64,000 nt of DNA from Paenibacillus sp. GP183 (lineage in GTDB: Bacteria > Bacillota > Bacilli > Paenibacillales > NBRC-103111), in assembly GCF_900104695.1 (NCBI RefSeq), contig NZ_FNSW01000001.1:744001-808000 (forward strand), in the 5' to 3' direction. Under the pieces are notes generated by a model that saw only the letters and a program-made list of their open reading frames with translations, was not told the DNA's origin and ran no database searches. The first letter of the stretch is position 1. Every line of letters starts with the position of its first letter. Of this stretch, positions 50,781 through 60,100 are shown piece by piece. A program made the position numbers and the translations under genes.

Positions 50781-52664
50781 ATGAATGACTTGAGCGAAGC
50801 AGACAGGGAAATCCAGCGCCTTACAGATGAGCTTATGCGGCTGCAAAAAGAAGATGGGTCGTGGCGTTTTTGTTTTGAAAATGGAACGTTGACAGATGCT
50901 TACATGATTATTATCCTTCGAATCTTGCAGATTAACGATGAAACTCTAATCAGACAATTACATGATCGAATCTTCGCGGCCCAGCAAGACGACGGTTCTT
51001 GGAGAGTGTTTTATGATGAAGATGAGGGAAACTTGTCTGCCACTGTGGAAGCCTATTATGCGCTTTTATTTACGGGATATAGTAAAAAAACGGATGAATC
51101 GATGAGAAAAGCAAAGCGTTTCATTTTGTCAAAAGGCGGATTCCAAAACATTACCAGCATACTAACCCAAATGCTTCTCGCTGTCACCGGCCAATTGCCA
51201 TGGCCGACTTCATTGATGATTCCACTTGAATTTTTACTCCTTCCTGCTTCATTTCCAATCAACTTCTTCGATTTTTCCGCATATGTGAGAGTTCATCTAG
51301 CCCCTATTCTTCTTTTAGTCGATCGCAAATTCGTCGTAACAACGGACGCTTCGCCTGATTTGTCCGATCTTATCGGCACCAGTTCTAACGGTCAACGCCA
51401 ATATTCCCGAGGTTTTCAAGATCTACTCGAAGAAATAAATACCAGCATGGGAAAACTCATCGGTGTCCCCCAGCGTCTCCACGAAGCTGCCACAAAATGG
51501 GCAGAAAAGTACATACTGGAACGGATTGAACCTGACGGAACGCTTTATTGTTATGCAAGCAGCACATTCCTGATGATCTTCGCCCTGCTCGCGCTCGGGT
51601 ATGACAAACGGCATCCGGTTATAACACGTGCGGTTCAAGGCTTAAAAATCATGCTCTGCAGCTCGGATGGGAAGGTGTTTTTACAAAATTCGCCCTCAGC
51701 TGTTTGGGATACCGCATTGCTGTCACACGCACTGCAGGAGGCCGGCACAGCTTCCGATAGTATAGCGATTCAAAAATCAGCAGCTTATTTACTCTCCAAA
51801 CAACAGCGAAAATTCGGGGATTGGAGCATCCATAATCGGAATCCAGTTCCTGGCGGTTGGGGGTTTTCAGACTCCAATACTATCAATCCAGACGTAGACG
51901 ATACGACAGCGGCCTTAAGATCGATCAAACGGCTGTCTCTGAATGAGCCAATTTATCGGGATGCCTGGAACCGAGGGCTCAATTGGATTTTAAGTATGCA
52001 AAATAAGGATGGAGGATGGCCTGCTTTCGAAAAAGATACGGATAACGAAATCCTCACCTGGTTACCGATCGAAGGGGCCAAAACGTCGGCAACGGATCCT
52101 TCCGCGGCCGATCTGACCGGGCGAACCTTGGAGTTTTTAGGGAACACTGCGGGTCTTGGCTTACGCCATACTTTTATTCGACGCGCAGCGGATTGGCTCA
52201 TCGATCATCAAGAAGAGAATGGGTCGTGGTACGGGCGTTGGGGGATTTGCTACATCTATGGGACATGGGCTGCACTTACAGGAATGATGTCGGTAGGAAT
52301 AGAACCCGATCATCGAATAGTGAAAAAAGGCGTCCATTGGCTTTTAAGCACCCAAAATTCGGACGGAGGCTGGGGAGAATCATGCAAGAGCGATCAGCTT
52401 ATGCGGTATGTTCCGCTCGGAGCAAGTACCCCATCTCACACTGCATGGGCGCTAGATGCTCTGATCGCCGTTCATTCGAAACCGATTCCAGAAGTGGAAA
52501 AAGGCATATGCAGGCTAATCACCACACTGCATGAAGACAATTGGACGACCACTTATCCTACCGGAGCGGGCCTTGCGGGTACCTTTTACATTCATTACCA
52601 CAGTTATCGTTACATTTGGCCGCTTCTTGCGTTAAGCCATTTCAGAAGGAAATACGGTGTGTAG
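50781..52664 (+). CDS. Squalene-hopene/sporulenol-type triterpene cyclase
   Basis: A 627-residue membrane-associated cyclase, about the size of B. subtilis SqhC. The protonating DxDD motif is 'INPDVDDTTAAL' (about D371-D374). QW-type repeats are spread throughout ('QKEDGSWRFCFENG', 'QQDDGSWRVFYDED', 'QNKDGGWPAFEKDT', 'QEENGSWYGRWGI', 'QNSDGGWGESCKSD'). The C-terminal 'GAGLAGTFYIHYHSYRYIW' is diagnostic. It converts squalene to hopene, or tetraprenyl-beta-curcumene to sporulenol. Spore-formers often make the latter. The ATG follows AAAGGG. It is divergent from LysE with 187 bases between; no squalene synthesis genes are next to it. Confidence 0.93.
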   Translation: MNDLSEADREIQRLTDELMRLQKEDGSWRFCFENGTLTDAYMIIILRILQINDETLIRQLHDRIFAAQQDDGSWRVFYDEDEGNLSATVEAYYALLFTGYSKKTDESMRKAKRFILSKGGFQNITSILTQMLLAVTGQLPWPTSLMIPLEFLLLPASFPINFFDFSAYVRVHLAPILLLVDRKFVVTTDASPDLSDLIGTSSNGQRQYSRGFQDLLEEINTSMGKLIGVPQRLHEAATKWAEKYILERIEPDGTLYCYASSTFLMIFALLALGYDKRHPVITRAVQGLKIMLCSSDGKVFLQNSPSAVWDTALLSHALQEAGTASDSIAIQKSAAYLLSKQQRKFGDWSIHNRNPVPGGWGFSDSNTINPDVDDTTAALRSIKRLSLNEPIYRDAWNRGLNWILSMQNKDGGWPAFEKDTDNEILTWLPIEGAKTSATDPSAADLTGRTLEFLGNTAGLGLRHTFIRRAADWLIDHQEENGSWYGRWGICYIYGTWAALTGMMSVGIEPDHRIVKKGVHWLLSTQNSDGGWGESCKSDQLMRYVPLGASTPSHTAWALDALIAVHSKPIPEVEKGICRLITTLHEDNWTTTYPTGAGLAGTFYIHYHSYRYIWPLLALSHFRRKYGV

Positions 52665-52681
52665 TATCTATTTTATCTCGT

Positions 52682-53149
52682 TTATTGCAGCAGCATATGC
52701 TCATGATATTTTTGCCAGTCACCTTTTGGAAAATCCATAAAACGACCATCCAGTAAAGCAGACAAAACAGCGAGACATACATGCCAACCTGATAAATCTT
52801 TTGATGTATGATCAATTAAGGTGCCAATAAACTCTTTCAACACTAATAGACAGCCATTAGGCTTTGGGTATAATTCAAATCGAACTCGATCCTTACCCCA
52901 TGTGAATTCCAAGACGGAATTTAGTTCGAAATCTAAAATCTCAATGTCAATGAATGTCCCGGAACCGTCTTTCATATCAAATTTTATAGTTCCTCCTTTT
53001 CGAAGTTCTTCTACTTGGAGGTTTGGCATCCAACTTATAAGCTCATCATTCTCCGTTAAAGCAGCCCAAACTTTTTCTACGGAATGGTTTAATGGACGAT
53101 CAAATCGAGCGACATAGCCATCCTCAATTTTTTGGATTGACGCTAACAT
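52682..53149 (-). CDS. SRPBCC/AHSA1-family protein
   Basis: A 155-residue START-like protein of the AHSA1 group. Signs are 'GYVARFDRPLNHSVEKVWAA', 'LTENDELISWMPN' and 'LEFTWGKDRVRFELYPKPNG', 'LVLKEFIGTLIDHTSKDLSG'. Such proteins bind hydrophobic ligands or act with regulators. The ATG follows GGAGG with about nine bases between. It is convergent with the cyclase gene and 39 bases downstream of a VOC gene in the same direction, which may be cotranscribed. Confidence 0.88.
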   Translation of the reverse strand: MLASIQKIEDGYVARFDRPLNHSVEKVWAALTENDELISWMPNLQVEELRKGGTIKFDMKDGSGTFIDIEILDFELNSVLEFTWGKDRVRFELYPKPNGCLLVLKEFIGTLIDHTSKDLSGWHVCLAVLSALLDGRFMDFPKGDWQKYHEHMLLQ

Positions 53150-53188
53150 TAAGTAAGCTCCTCCTCTATCGTTATCCGAAAGCAATTA

Positions 53189-53578
53189 TTAGTTTTTCGT
53201 GCCTGATCCAAAACCAATTAGATAGCCATCCAAATCTCTTACTGAAAACTCTTTCCATGATCCCCAATCTTGCTCGGTTGTTATAGGTTCGGAAGCGATT
53301 ATAGCTCCATTTGCTTTTAATTCCTCATACAAGGCATCAAGTACTTTAAAGTCCTTCGTGTAAGCATATGTATTCCATGTACCTTTGTTAGGTATTACAT
53401 CTTGTATATCACCTGCTTGGATTAATTTAAATCCTAAGCCGAAATCATCTCGTACAGCCCAGTGTTCTTCAACTTCACAACCCAACGCATCGCGATAATA
53501 TTGCTTCGACTTCTCTAAATCAGAAACCAATAATACGGTTAGTGAATTTTCAATTTTGGCTTTTATTTGTTCAGTCAT
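53189..53578 (-). CDS. VOC-family (glyoxalase/bleomycin resistance-like) protein
   Basis: A 129-residue VOC protein with the usual beta-alpha-beta-beta-beta repeat. It reads 'SLTVLLVSDLEKSKQYYRDA' then 'LGCEVEEHWAV' and 'LDALYEELKANGAIIASEPI', 'WKEFSVRDLDGYLIGFGSG'. VOC proteins include glyoxalases, dioxygenases and antibiotic-binding proteins. The ATG after GAAGGAG is preferred over an in-frame start 37 codons upstream that lacks a site. It probably shares a transcript with the SRPBCC gene. Confidence 0.88.
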   Translation of the reverse strand: MTEQIKAKIENSLTVLLVSDLEKSKQYYRDALGCEVEEHWAVRDDFGLGFKLIQAGDIQDVIPNKGTWNTYAYTKDFKVLDALYEELKANGAIIASEPITTEQDWGSWKEFSVRDLDGYLIGFGSGTKN

Positions 53579-53698
53579 GTAGTATTCTCCTTCGCTATTG
53601 TATTTAAGTAAATGATTTCGATATACGTTGGAAAATCCCTCTATTTGGTAAAAAAACACAACCAGGATTGCCCGACTGTGTTTGTTCAAGTGAGTTGT

Positions 53699-54283
53699 TT
53701 AAGGCTTCCATATCTTATGTTCAATTAATTCATAAATGTGGATTAAACCATCCGTTAACCATTTCAACACTTGCCAACGCATAAGCTTGCCAATCAAGAC
53801 CGCGAGAATAACCCCTAAAATCGCTCCCCCGACAATATCCGTCGGATAGTGAATACCGGACCAAATACGGGAGAAGCCGATGAGTGCAGCAAGTATGAAC
53901 CAAACCCATCCGTCTTTCCGCCGCCATAGCCAGATCGAGGTTGCAACGGCAAAAGCGGCAGCCGCGTGATTACTAGGGAATGAGGCGGATGCCTCGTGTT
54001 GAACTAATTGGATGACATGATGAGACACGAATGGACGATCCCGATGATAGATGGCGCCGATGATGCCGTTTGTTCCTAACGCAGCTGCGGCAGATATCAG
54101 AGAATTCACCACCATTCGGCGATTTTCCGGGGTTCGTATAAACCAATAAACGACAATGCCCAGGTAAAACAGGTAATCCAAGTTCACGGCACAGAAAGCC
54201 ATCACAGAATTCAAAGCGGGTACTCTATCGGCAAGTTGATTGATCGCTTGAAACCAATGGTAGTCTAATTGAGAAAAATTCAT
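53699..54283 (-). CDS. PAP2-family undecaprenyl-diphosphatase (BcrC-like)
   Basis: A 194-residue membrane phosphatase that recycles undecaprenyl diphosphate for wall synthesis; BcrC-type enzymes give bacitracin tolerance. The three phosphatase motifs are 'GAIYHRDRPF', 'PSNHAAAAFAVA' and 'SRIWSGIHYPTDIVGG', with about five transmembrane helices. The opening 'NQLADRVPALNSVMAF' matches BcrC/YbjG. The ATG follows AAGGAG. About 350 bases upstream, to the VOC gene at 54.6 kb, hold no visible gene. Confidence 0.92.
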   Translation of the reverse strand: MNFSQLDYHWFQAINQLADRVPALNSVMAFCAVNLDYLFYLGIVVYWFIRTPENRRMVVNSLISAAAALGTNGIIGAIYHRDRPFVSHHVIQLVQHEASASFPSNHAAAAFAVATSIWLWRRKDGWVWFILAALIGFSRIWSGIHYPTDIVGGAILGVILAVLIGKLMRWQVLKWLTDGLIHIYELIEHKIWKP

Positions 54284-54632
54284 AATTTGCTCCTTATATA
54301 GTCAAATAACCATCGGTTTGTAATCATACTATACCTATATTAAAATCTGATGAGAAATCAGATCATCCTGTTTATTTTTAATCTCTTTAGATTCTTGAAT
54401 ATCTGTTCCAATTCTGTATCTTTAATCAGTAATCTTCTCTCCTTTTTAGCTGCTTATACATATTTCAACGCATTCTAACAAAATAAACAGTTTTGAAATA
54501 TTACATTGCTAGAATATAAGACATATGTAAGCAAAAAGGAGTTTTTATTTTCAATATTTTCGCGAAACAACGACTGATTTCCTTTTGCTTCTTAGTCTAA
54601 CCGGACAAATCCCAACCCCTCCATATTGGACA
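54284..54632. other. Intergenic region without visible gene
   Basis: AT-rich, with no frame that has a ribosome binding site and coding-like composition. It should carry the promoter of the PAP2 gene on the minus strand. I see nothing else in it. Confidence 0.6.
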
Positions 54633-55022
54633 TTAAAGCGGGTGTTTGTATAGTTCAATCACATTGCCATCGGGATCGCATAAGTGAGCCACCCTGGCAT
54701 TCCAGGCTTTCCTATCTTGGGGCTCGTTAAGGAGTACCACTCCTTTATCTTTCAAGCGGGTACAAAAGTCATCGACTTGGTCAACAGAAAAAGCGAGTAA
54801 GAATTTCGATTGTGATGCTCCATCGGTTAGTAGATTGGTTTCCCCCATCAATTCTGCTATGTTTTCATGGGAAAAAATTTCGATTTTGGTTTCGCCAGTA
54901 TTAAAGGATGCGAACTGCATCTCCTCTGAGGAAAATCCTAATGGAAACTCCATCACGTCTCTGTAAAAGGCTACACTTTTCTCAAAGTTTTTTACCAACA
55001 GTCTAACTTGTGACAGTTTCAT
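54633..55022 (-). CDS. VOC-family protein
   Basis: A 129-residue VOC protein. It begins 'KLSQVRLLVKNFEKSVAFYR' and has 'DVMEFPLGFSSEEMQFASFN', 'FSVDQVDDFCTRLKDKGVVL' and 'RVAHLCDPDGNVIELYKHPL' at the end, the metal-ligand Glu of the last strand being present. Such proteins are glyoxalase-like enzymes or resistance proteins. The ATG follows AAAGG. It is monocistronic. The substrate is unknown. Confidence 0.9.
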   Translation of the reverse strand: MKLSQVRLLVKNFEKSVAFYRDVMEFPLGFSSEEMQFASFNTGETKIEIFSHENIAELMGETNLLTDGASQSKFLLAFSVDQVDDFCTRLKDKGVVLLNEPQDRKAWNARVAHLCDPDGNVIELYKHPL

Positions 55023-55154
55023 TTATCCCACTACCTTTCTTAATTTAATGAAGGAAACCTAATATGACAAGGCTTTCCTATACTCAGTTTAACAAAAACA
55101 TGAAAACTCGTATTGTAATAACACGACAAAGTGTTCAAATGATTTATTCAGAAA

Positions 55155-55190
55155 AAGGGGAATCCGGATTTGAACCGGACTCCCCTTTTA
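55155..55190. terminator. Bidirectional Rho-independent terminator
   Basis: AAAAGGGGAGTCCGG and CCGGATTCCCCTTTT form a long stem with one mismatch, and T-runs in both directions. It ends the amidohydrolase gene. Confidence 0.88.
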
Positions 55191-56021
55191 TAATCCATAA
55201 AATCGGATTGCAGTTTCACCAAGCACGGCATCAATTTGTGCTTGAGAACGTCCTCTTAGCGCTTTGTTCGTCTCTTCCCAAACCTTGGCATAGTCCCCTG
55301 CCAAGTTTGCTACAGGCCAATCGCTGCCGAATAGAAGCCGGTCCGCGCCAAAAATGTCAAAGGCATAATTGATATAAGGCTTGATATCTTCTGCTGTCCA
55401 GCTTTCCCAATCGGCCGCGGTATTCAATCCGGATAATTTAGCGTATACATTGGGATAAGCAGCAGCTTTCTTGATCAGATTTGCCCAAGGCTCCATTTGA
55501 TTATCTTTAATTGGCGGCTTGCCGAGATGGTCGATCACCAGCTTTAAAGTTGGTATTTGTTCAGCCAAGGCAGCAACATGCTGCATATGCTCAGGCAATA
55601 CGGCCACAACATCAAATGTAAGTCCAAATGAAGCCAGCACCTTCAGACCCTCAATGACTTCTGACTGAACGACCCAGTTTGGATCTTGTTCGTCGTGGAT
55701 CAAATGGCGTACCCCTTTGAACAACGGATTTTTCGTATATTGCTCCAGCTTTTTCACGGCTTCATCCGGTTTATTCAGAGGTACCCAGCCGACTACTCCG
55801 GCCACCCAATCATACTGAGCCGCCGTTTCCAACATATAATCCGTATCTTCATACGAATTAGCGGCTTGCACAATGACCGTTTTATCAATGCCATTCGCTT
55901 TAAGCTGCGGTTCAAGCTCCGCTGCCTCAATAGTCCGATAGATCGGACCATATGCAGGAACAAGCCAAGGGTATTTCACTTTCTCCAGATTCCAAAAATG
56001 CTGGTGCGCATCGATTCGCAT
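55188..56021 (-). CDS. Amidohydrolase family 2 protein (L-fuconolactonase-like)
   Basis: A 277-residue TIM-barrel hydrolase. It opens 'MRIDAHQHFWNLEKVKYPWL' with the family HxH motif, then 'YEDTDYMLETAAQYDWVAG', 'FKGVRHLIHDEQD', 'PTLKLVIDHLGKPPI', and ends with 'ADRLLFGSDWPVANL'. Members hydrolyse lactones such as L-fucono- or rhamnonolactone. The start ATG follows AAAAGGGG. The IS element was inserted 27 bases upstream of its start, so its promoter was separated from it, though not its ribosome binding site. No other sugar genes are next to it. Confidence 0.9.
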   Translation of the reverse strand: MRIDAHQHFWNLEKVKYPWLVPAYGPIYRTIEAAELEPQLKANGIDKTVIVQAANSYEDTDYMLETAAQYDWVAGVVGWVPLNKPDEAVKKLEQYTKNPLFKGVRHLIHDEQDPNWVVQSEVIEGLKVLASFGLTFDVVAVLPEHMQHVAALAEQIPTLKLVIDHLGKPPIKDNQMEPWANLIKKAAAYPNVYAKLSGLNTAADWESWTAEDIKPYINYAFDIFGADRLLFGSDWPVANLAGDYAKVWEETNKALRGRSQAQIDAVLGETAIRFYGL

Positions 56022-56040
56022 GAATTCAGTCCCCTTTTAA

Positions 56041-56048
56041 TCATTTTA
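56041..56048. repeat. Target-site duplication, left
   Basis: TCATTTTA, repeated at 57068-57075 on the other side of the IS element. IS1595-type elements make 8-bp duplications. The true boundary could shift by one or two bases because neighbouring bases also match. Confidence 0.85.
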
Positions 56049-56075
56049 TTTGAATATCAAGTTAGCTCCGCATCG

Positions 56076-56978
56076 TCATATGGTAAGTTCTTGGTAAGTA
56101 ATGGTATCGGTAGAAATACAAGCGGATAAAAGCCGATTGAACAGTTGTCCTTCAAACTGTCTGAGGTTGGTACGAAAGCAAAATTCATTCAAGTAGGCTT
56201 GCAGATGCTTGGGTGCCAAGCCGTGAAACGTACCGCCAATAAAAGCTTTGGCGTTTGAGATCATCGTATGAAGCCACTTCAAATGATCCGGGTTTTCTTT
56301 GACGTTGAATTTGAGCGGCTGATGGTTGTATTCTTTCGCAAGCGCGTTGTAAGAATGGTAAGCGTCGCTGCTGATCGTTGCGCCGGGATCGATATGACGC
56401 TGTGCAAAATCGATCAGCGTTTTCCCTTTTACATCCGGTATCACTTGCATCTTGACGTATTGCGGTGCTCCCTGTTTGTTGAGTGAAACGCCTACGAGCA
56501 CGGGCGTTTGTTCGGTGCCACGACCGCGTTTGCCGCCTTCTGTTGGTGCGCCAAAGAAGGCATCATCGAGTTCAACCAAGCCGGCCAGTCGATAGTTGGC
56601 ATCGCGATCACCCATAGCTTTCCTGACTTTCTGAAGGAGCAACCAGGCTGTCGGATAGGTCAATTCAAGTTCTCGAGCGATATAGGTTGCAGAGATGCCG
56701 CGTTTATCATGGGCCATTAAAAAGATCGTCCAAAACCATGTCAACAAAGGCGTGTGCGTTTTATGCATAATGGTACCGGCCGTCACGGAAGTTTGATGCT
56801 TACAAGCCACACACTGGTAAAGCTTCCGCGTCTCTAGGAAATAGAACGATTGGCTTTGGCATTTCGGACAGCAAAACCCTTCTGGCCAACGAATCTGGAA
56901 CAGATGATCGTGACATGATTGTTCCGTATCGAACTTCTCTTGAAACCTCTTGAGCGTCATCGTTTCTTGTTGAGCCAC
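56076..56978 (-). CDS. IS1595-family transposase
   Basis: A 300-residue transposase. The N-terminal zinc ribbon is 'GFCCPKCQSQSFYF' with 'YQCVACKHQTSVTAGTIMHK', then the DDE-type core 'LVELDDAFFGAPTEGGKRGR', 'ATISSDAYHSYNAL', and a C-terminal 'HLKWLHTMISNAKAFIGGTF' with the third acidic/Asn position, as in IS1595. All expected motifs are present, so it may be active. The start is GTG eight bases after GGGAG; the upstream frame codes through the promoter and is not real. Two LexA-like boxes flank its -10. Confidence 0.9.
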   Translation of the reverse strand: MAQQETMTLKRFQEKFDTEQSCHDHLFQIRWPEGFCCPKCQSQSFYFLETRKLYQCVACKHQTSVTAGTIMHKTHTPLLTWFWTIFLMAHDKRGISATYIARELELTYPTAWLLLQKVRKAMGDRDANYRLAGLVELDDAFFGAPTEGGKRGRGTEQTPVLVGVSLNKQGAPQYVKMQVIPDVKGKTLIDFAQRHIDPGATISSDAYHSYNALAKEYNHQPLKFNVKENPDHLKWLHTMISNAKAFIGGTFHGLAPKHLQAYLNEFCFRTNLRQFEGQLFNRLLSACISTDTITYQELTI

Positions 56979-56990
56979 GTCAATCACTCC

Positions 56991-57004
56991 CGAACATTCG
57001 TTTG
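56991..57004. promoter_or_regulatory. LexA-like box in the IS, promoter-proximal to the transposase
   Basis: CGAACATTCGTTTG fits the Gram-positive LexA (DinR) consensus CGAAC-N4-GTTYG. It lies between the -10 and the start codon. Confidence 0.6.
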
Positions 57005-57009
57005 TATTT

Positions 57010-57015
57010 ATTATA
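57010..57015 (-). promoter_or_regulatory. Transposase -10 element
   Basis: TATAAT on the minus strand, with TTTAAA 17 bases upstream as a weak -35. It lies exactly between two LexA-like boxes. Confidence 0.6.
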
Positions 57016-57016
57016 T

Positions 57017-57030
57017 CAAACAAATGTTCG
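57017..57030. promoter_or_regulatory. LexA-like box in the IS, upstream of the -10
   Basis: On the minus strand CGAACATTTGTTTG, again fitting CGAAC-N4-GTTYG. With the other box it forms an inverted repeat with 13 of 14 bases matching. Confidence 0.6.
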
Positions 57031-57067
57031 TATTTAAAGACCTTGCTGAAACAACTTGATATTCAAA

Positions 57068-57075
57068 TCATTTTA
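57068..57075. repeat. Target-site duplication, right
   Basis: TCATTTTA, second copy of the direct repeat flanking the IS element. Confidence 0.85.
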
Positions 57076-57118
57076 TTACATTTTCGTTGATCATGTACGA
57101 TTCTCCTTCTAGTTGAGC

Positions 57119-60100
57119 TTAAAATATCTCTTCGCTTACTTTACGTTTTTTACCAGTCATCAAATAGATTACGGGGACAACGATCAGAGTTAGCAAGGTT
57201 GAAGTGAATAGTCCACCGATGACAGTAATGGCCAATCCGCCTGAGATCAGGCTCGAGCTTGATTCAGATAATGCCAAAGGCATAAGGGCTAAAATCGTGG
57301 CGCTGGCTGTCATCAGAATCGGTCGAACACGATTTTTCGAGCCTTCTACAATCGCCTCGGTCATCGGCATACCTGATTTCCAATTCTTCTCCACTCGATC
57401 CAGTAAAACAACGGCGTTGGTAACAACAATACCAACCAGCATAAGCATACCGATCATTGCACTCATGGATAAGGTTTGTCCCGTTGCCAGCAGTGCACCC
57501 AATGAACCTACAGGTACAAATAATAGTGAGGATAGGATGATCAATGGTGTCTTTAAACCGCCAAACGTCACGCTCATCACTAAAAATACCAGGAATACTG
57601 CTGAAGCCATGGCAATCCCAAGACTGGTAAATCCGCTGGTAATCATCGCGAGTCCACCGCCAAAGCTTACTTGAACACCCTCAGGCAAAGATAAGCTTTT
57701 GATATCTGTTTGAACCTGCTTCGTAACAGCGGAAGTACTGGCATCTCCTTTGATGGTGCCGCTAATTTTCGCGTATGTTTTCCCGCCATCATGGTTAACG
57801 GTTACAGGCGCATTGGATTCTGTCAAATCGGCAATTTCCTTCAACTTTTTGGGTCCGCTCAGCGTTTGAATATTGATATTTTCTAGCTGCTCTTTAGTGG
57901 AGATCGGTTGTAGGTAAGCCATAGTAATGCTCGACTCCTTATTGTCGAGCGTATAAGTTCCAGCATTTACAGGCCTTAGCTGTTCATTAACCGCCAGCAT
58001 CACCTGGGAAGCAGATACGTTGGCATCGATTCCCGTCTGATTCAACGATAGTACCCATTTCGGTGTGACATCCTTTAAATTATTCGTAATATCCTTCAGG
58101 CTGCTGTTCATCATCATGAGATCATTCACCTGTATCGCGGCCTTCGACAATGCATCAAGATTGCTTGAATATAAGCTGACATCTATTCCGTTTCCGGAAG
58201 GCGGACCTTGTTGGGCCCCTGCTTTAACATTAAATGTTGCATCTGGAACAGCACCAACAATGATTGGCTTTAGATCAAAATTGGCTTTATCTATTGTCGC
58301 ATTCATATTCGTTGTTTTATCAAATTGCACATTTATCGTAGCCTTATTATTGTTATTTGCAGAGGATTGCAACCTATTGTTACCGGCTCCGCCAATGGAA
58401 ACCTGGTAGCTCGTAACGCCTTGAAGACCTTTTACGTAATTCTCCACTTTTTGCGTCAAAGCGTCTGTTTCAGCAAGACTGCTTTTGGGCGGCAAAATCA
58501 AACCAATTTCAGCTGCCGGTGTACTGCCAGCAGGAAGAAAAGACACACCCAGTAAAGGAATCGTACAAAGAGAAGCAATCAACAAAGCACAAGCGATGCT
58601 GAGTACTGTTTTTTTGCGCTTCAGCGAGCCTCGAATCCATCGCTCATAGATCTTGATCATTTTACCTTCTGTGTTATGCGGCTTGACGTTATTGAAAAAT
58701 TTAGCGCCAAGCACCGGTATTAACATCATAGCCACAAAAAGCGAAGCGATAATGGAACTGACGACCGCAATGGCAAATGGACGGAAAAATTCACCGATAA
58801 TTCCGCTGACAAAGGCAAGCGGCAGAAATACAACCACCGTAGCAATCGTGGAAGAAGCAACTGCGCCTATGACTTCCTTGGTTGCTCGATAGGCAAGCTC
58901 CCTTCCTTTCAACTCTGAACCTTTTTCTTGACGCCACCTATATATATTCTCGATAATGACAATACTATCATCAACGATCCGTCCGACGGATACGGCTATT
59001 CCACCCAGTGTCATGATATTGAGCGTTAAGCCCATCTGATTCAAGAGGGCAATAGTAGCGAATATGGAGATAGGCAGGGAAAGAATCGATATGATTGTTG
59101 CACGAACATTTCGCAGAAATAAGAAAATGATGATGATACAGAAGAGAATGCCGTATGCACCTTCTCGTATCAAATCAGAAACGGATTTTTCAATGGAAGC
59201 CCCTTGATCTTCAACCACATGAATATCCAGATTCGCTTGCTGTTTATATTTGGCCAAAGCATCCTTGACTTTATTAGCTACATCAGCTGTGTTGGCATTT
59301 TGAGATTTGGATATATCAATCAAGTAGCTCTCTTTACCGTTAAATCGGGTAATTTGATCCTGTGTTCCTACAGTAGTAAAGGTCGCGATATCCGACAGCT
59401 TTACTTTTGGCGCTGCTGTCTGAGGTGCTTGAGCCATTCCTTGCGGACCTCTGTTTGGAATCGCGCTGTTATTGGCCGAAAGCGGTAAATCCTTGATTTG
59501 CTGAAGCGAATTGATTTTACCCACCAACCGAATGGGAATCGTCGTTGAATTTTGATTAATAGAGCCGAGCGGCTGCGCGTAGTCGAGCGATTGTATCGCG
59601 CTTTGAATGGTATTCAAGGATATTCCAAACTGGCTTGCCTTGTTCTTATCGACTTCAATGTTTAAATTATCGGATTTAGTCCCTTTTAAGGTAACTGCGC
59701 TGACGCCGGTGATTTTGCTTAGCTTGGGAACAACTTCATTTTGCAATACGTTTTGCAAATCAACAGATTTACTGCTGTCTGCTGCAAATATGGCCGCCTC
59801 ATAAATCGGTTGAGAGCCCGCGGAAAACCGATTGACGGTGATTTTGGCTTTACTTGGCAAATTCAGCTTTGAAATAGCACTTTCTACATCCGTAGTGATC
59901 TTGTCCATGTTAGTCCCGAACGCAAAGCTTAAAACAAGGTTTGCTGAGTTCTCCGAAGATGTACTCGTTAACGAATCGTAGCCTTTGAAATTCAGCAAGC
60001 TCTGTTCGATCGGTCCGGTAATCTCAGTCTCTACCTCTTCAGTAGATGCTCCCGGATTTACAGCTTGAATGAACACAGACGGGAAACTGACATCAGGAAA

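Larger units (their letters stand above)
56049..57067 (-). mobile_element. IS1595-family insertion sequence
   Basis: A complete element of about 1,019 bases. The ends are 15-bp perfect inverted repeats (TTTGAATATCAAGTT at the left, complement at the right), flanked by a direct repeat of eight bases. It contains a single transposase gene. The intact repeats and duplication argue for a fairly recent insertion. It lies between the RND gene and the amidohydrolase gene. Confidence 0.9.

Noticed and set aside
55150-55195. GGTTCAAATCC, resembling a tRNA T-loop
   Set aside because: It is the loop and upper stem of a symmetrical terminator with T-runs; no tRNA arms are present.
57076-57118. Eight-codon frame after AGAAGGAG upstream of the IS
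   Set aside because: Too short to call a gene. It may be a coupling or leader frame; it is mentioned under the IS insertion finding.
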